Shown here piece after piece: positions 4,956 through 6,352 of a stretch of DNA of 6,352 nt. Within the stretch, counting starts at the first letter, position 1; the number at the start of each line of letters is the position of its first letter. The notes under the pieces were generated by a model. That model was not told where the DNA came from and did no database searches. It saw only the letters and a list, made by a program, of their open reading frames with translations. The translations under genes were made by a program, and so were the position numbers. The stretch is from Pseudomonadota bacterium. Its GTDB lineage: Bacteria; Pseudomonadota; Alphaproteobacteria; Rhodospirillales; 2-02-FULL-58-16. Location of the stretch: NCBI GenBank assembly GCA_022567015.1, contig JADFHR010000189.1, positions 1 to 6,352 on the forward strand. Reading direction: 5' to 3'.

Positions 4956-5756
4956 ATGTCGGCACAGGATCATTTCGAGACACTGCCGGCGGGGCGCCGG
5001 AACTGGGCCGTGGCTGCCATTCACGGCGAGGCGGACCGCCTGCGCGCCCTGCACCGCCGGCTGGCGGGGCGCATCCAGGTGGGCGAGAACCTGGTTTACC
5101 TGGGCAACTTCCTGGGCCGGGGAAACGCCGTCGCCGAGACCATCGAAGAGCTGTTGCTGTTCCGCCGCGCCCTTCTGGCGCGACCCGGGGCGGAATATGA
5201 CGACATCGTCTATCTGCGCGGCAGCCAGGAGGAGATGTGGCACAAGCTGCTGCAGATCCAGTTCGCCCCCAATCCCCGCGAGGTCCTGGAATGGATGCTG
5301 GACCAAGGCGTCGCGCCGACCCTGGCGGCCTATGGAGGCACGGTCGAAGAAGCGCGCAGCGCCGGCAACGGCGGCGCCCTGGTGCTGACCAAGTGGACGA
5401 GTTCCCTGCGCGCCGCCATGCGCGACGCCGACGGCCACACCATGCTGATGAGCGTGCTCAGGCGCGCCGCCTTCACCGAGGACAAGGCGCTGCTGTTTGT
5501 CCACGCCGGCATCGACGCCACCCGGCCGCTCTCGGAACAACACGACAGCTTCTGGTGGGGGGGCGAGGATTTCGACGATATTGAAGCGCCGTACGGCGGT
5601 TTCAGGCGTGTGGTGCGCGGCTTCGACCGCCGTCACCGCGGCCTCGAGATCAAGGCCGCCACCGCCACCGTAGACGGCGCCTGCGGCTTCGGCGGCCCGC
5701 TGCTTGCCGCCTGCTTCGACGCGGACGGCGAGCTGGTGGACACGATCGAGGCCTGA
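4956..5756 (+). CDS. Degenerate PPP-family metallophosphoesterase (predicted pseudophosphatase)
   Basis: The 266-residue protein follows the bacterial PPP/ApaH-like phosphatase fold, with the landmarks in the right order: AVAAIHGEADRL (18-29) for GDxHG, YLGNFLGRGN (48-57) for GDxVDRG, YLRGSQEEMW (86-95) for RGNHE, WMLDQGVAPTLAAYGG (113-128), LLFVHAGI (179-186), and VDGACGFGGPL (239-249) for the IDTGAxxGG region. The metal-binding residues are mostly gone. The first motif Asp is Ala21, GD is Gly50-Asn51, DRG is GRG (54-56), NH is Ser90-Gln91, and the late GHT motif is GFD (222-224). Only His23 and His183 remain. The reading frame is intact, so the protein seems maintained for a non-catalytic role such as ligand binding. 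The ribosome binding site is weak. The downstream gene starts two bases after its stop codon begins to clear, so the two are surely one operon. It may instead use an altered catalytic centre; I do not know the ligand. Confidence 0.85.
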   Translation: MSAQDHFETLPAGRRNWAVAAIHGEADRLRALHRRLAGRIQVGENLVYLGNFLGRGNAVAETIEELLLFRRALLARPGAEYDDIVYLRGSQEEMWHKLLQIQFAPNPREVLEWMLDQGVAPTLAAYGGTVEEARSAGNGGALVLTKWTSSLRAAMRDADGHTMLMSVLRRAAFTEDKALLFVHAGIDATRPLSEQHDSFWWGGEDFDDIEAPYGGFRRVVRGFDRRHRGLEIKAATATVDGACGFGGPLLAACFDADGELVDTIEA

Positions 5757-5757
5757 G

Positions 5758-6255
5758 ATGGACCCCGGCACGGCCTTGCCGCGGAAAATCGTTTCCGGGG
5801 GCCAGACAGGGGTCGACCGGGCCGCCCTGGACGTGGCCCTGGAAGCGGGGCTGCCCTGCGGCGGCTGGTGTCCCAGGGGCCGCCTCGCCGAGGACGGCCC
5901 GATCGCCGGGCACTACCCCCTGCAAGAGACCGCAAGCGCGGACTATGCCGAGCGCACGCGCCTCAACGTGCGCGATGCGGACGGCACCTTGGTGCTCACC
6001 CGCGGCCGGCCCGACGAAGGAACGGCGCTGACCCTGCGCCTGGCGCGGGCGATGGGGCGCCCCCTCATGGTGGTGAATATCGAAGGCGGTGCGGCCGCCG
6101 AAGGGGTACGGGCGTGGATCGAGGCCGGGGACATCGCCACCCTCAACGTGGCCGGTCCGCGCCAAAGCACCGCCCCCGGCATTCACGCCGAAGCGGCGGC
6201 CTTCATCAAGGAATTCCTGGGTCTCATACCAAGGGGCGCTGATCATGACTCATAG
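5758..6255 (+). CDS. YpsA/SLOG-type 'putative molybdenum carrier' protein, C-terminus rewritten by a repeat
   Basis: The 165-residue protein carries the family signature KIVSGGQTGVDRAALDVALE (10-29), then GGWCPRGRLAEDGPI (35-49), YPLQETASADYAERTRLNV (53-71) and DADGTLVLTRG. These mark a Rossmann-like domain of the SLOG superfamily annotated as 'putative molybdenum carrier'. Members are thought to bind nucleotides or related ligands, and molybdenum binding is poorly supported for the family in general. ATG 5758 follows the previous TGA with one base between, so translation is coupled. The final nine residues, IPRGADHDS (157-165), and the TAG stop are encoded by the repeat copy that begins exactly at codon 157 (6226). 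The original C-terminus was therefore replaced, though the conserved core appears complete. No other molybdenum gene is nearby. Confidence 0.88.
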   Translation: MDPGTALPRKIVSGGQTGVDRAALDVALEAGLPCGGWCPRGRLAEDGPIAGHYPLQETASADYAERTRLNVRDADGTLVLTRGRPDEGTALTLRLARAMGRPLMVVNIEGGAAAEGVRAWIEAGDIATLNVAGPRQSTAPGIHAEAAAFIKEFLGLIPRGADHDS

Positions 6256-6352
6256 AGATCGCGTAGGCGGCTCGTCGGGCAGGAGGAAAGTTTCAGGCGA
6301 TGCGGCGCATCGTCGAAACTTTTCGACGCCCTCCGACGGGCCGCATACGCGA
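6226..6352. repeat. Second, inverted copy of the two-armed element, cut by the window end
   Basis: The 127 bases match the reverse complement of 2107-2233 at 126 positions. The one difference is at 6236 (G here, T in the corresponding base of the first copy). It contains one terminal inverted repeat and the whole of arm B. Arm A and the other end must lie beyond the window. Its first bases form the 3' end of the preceding gene. The near identity implies a recent origin, or homogenisation between copies. Confidence 0.95.

Noticed and set aside
4791..5771. Long 326-codon open frame on the minus strand opposite the phosphatase gene
   Set aside because: It mirrors the plus-strand gene in GC-rich DNA, spans the REP-like repeat, and shows no family motif. 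The plus-strand protein has clear PPP landmarks.

Overview
The window is high-GC bacterial DNA, most likely from an alphaproteobacterium and plausibly a Rhodospirillales-type lineage. This rests on the proteins, not on a search. They include a SUV3-like helicase tail overlapping an S4-domain protein, a seven-iron ferredoxin FdxA beside a CarD/CdnL regulator of the alphaproteobacterial type, and a DUF938 methyltransferase.

Layout. (1) 10-1151: the C-terminal part of a SUV3-like RNA helicase, overlapping by 4 nt an Hsp15-like S4 RNA-binding protein. An in-frame TGA sits just upstream of the helicase tail. (2) 1171-1839, minus strand: a DUF938 methyltransferase convergent with the S4 gene. (3) 1971-2233: a 263-bp non-coding element with near-perfect terminal inverted repeats and two internal fold-back arms, resembling a MITE. 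(4) 2325-3027: a 64-aa single-span membrane protein followed by a secreted protein of unknown function. (5) 3174-3656: a TerB-like protein. (6) 3709-4804: fdxA, an intrinsic terminator, an extended -10 promoter, a structured leader of about 180 nt, and carD. (7) 4812-4883: a REP-like inverted repeat. (8) 4956-6255: a two-gene unit, consisting of a PPP-fold metallophosphoesterase that has lost most of its metal ligands and a YpsA/SLOG-type 'molybdenum carrier' protein. (9) 6226-6352: a second, inverted copy of the element in (3), cut off by the window end. It supplies the last nine codons and the stop of the preceding gene.

From memory, helicase, S4, fdxA and carD often sit together in alphaproteobacteria. 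On that view the 2.5 kb between S4 and fdxA is a lineage-specific insertion carrying the methyltransferase, the repeat and three accessory genes. The most unusual items are the two-armed repeat element with its edge effects on neighbouring genes, the catalytically degraded phosphatase coupled to a SLOG-type protein, and the structured carD leader.
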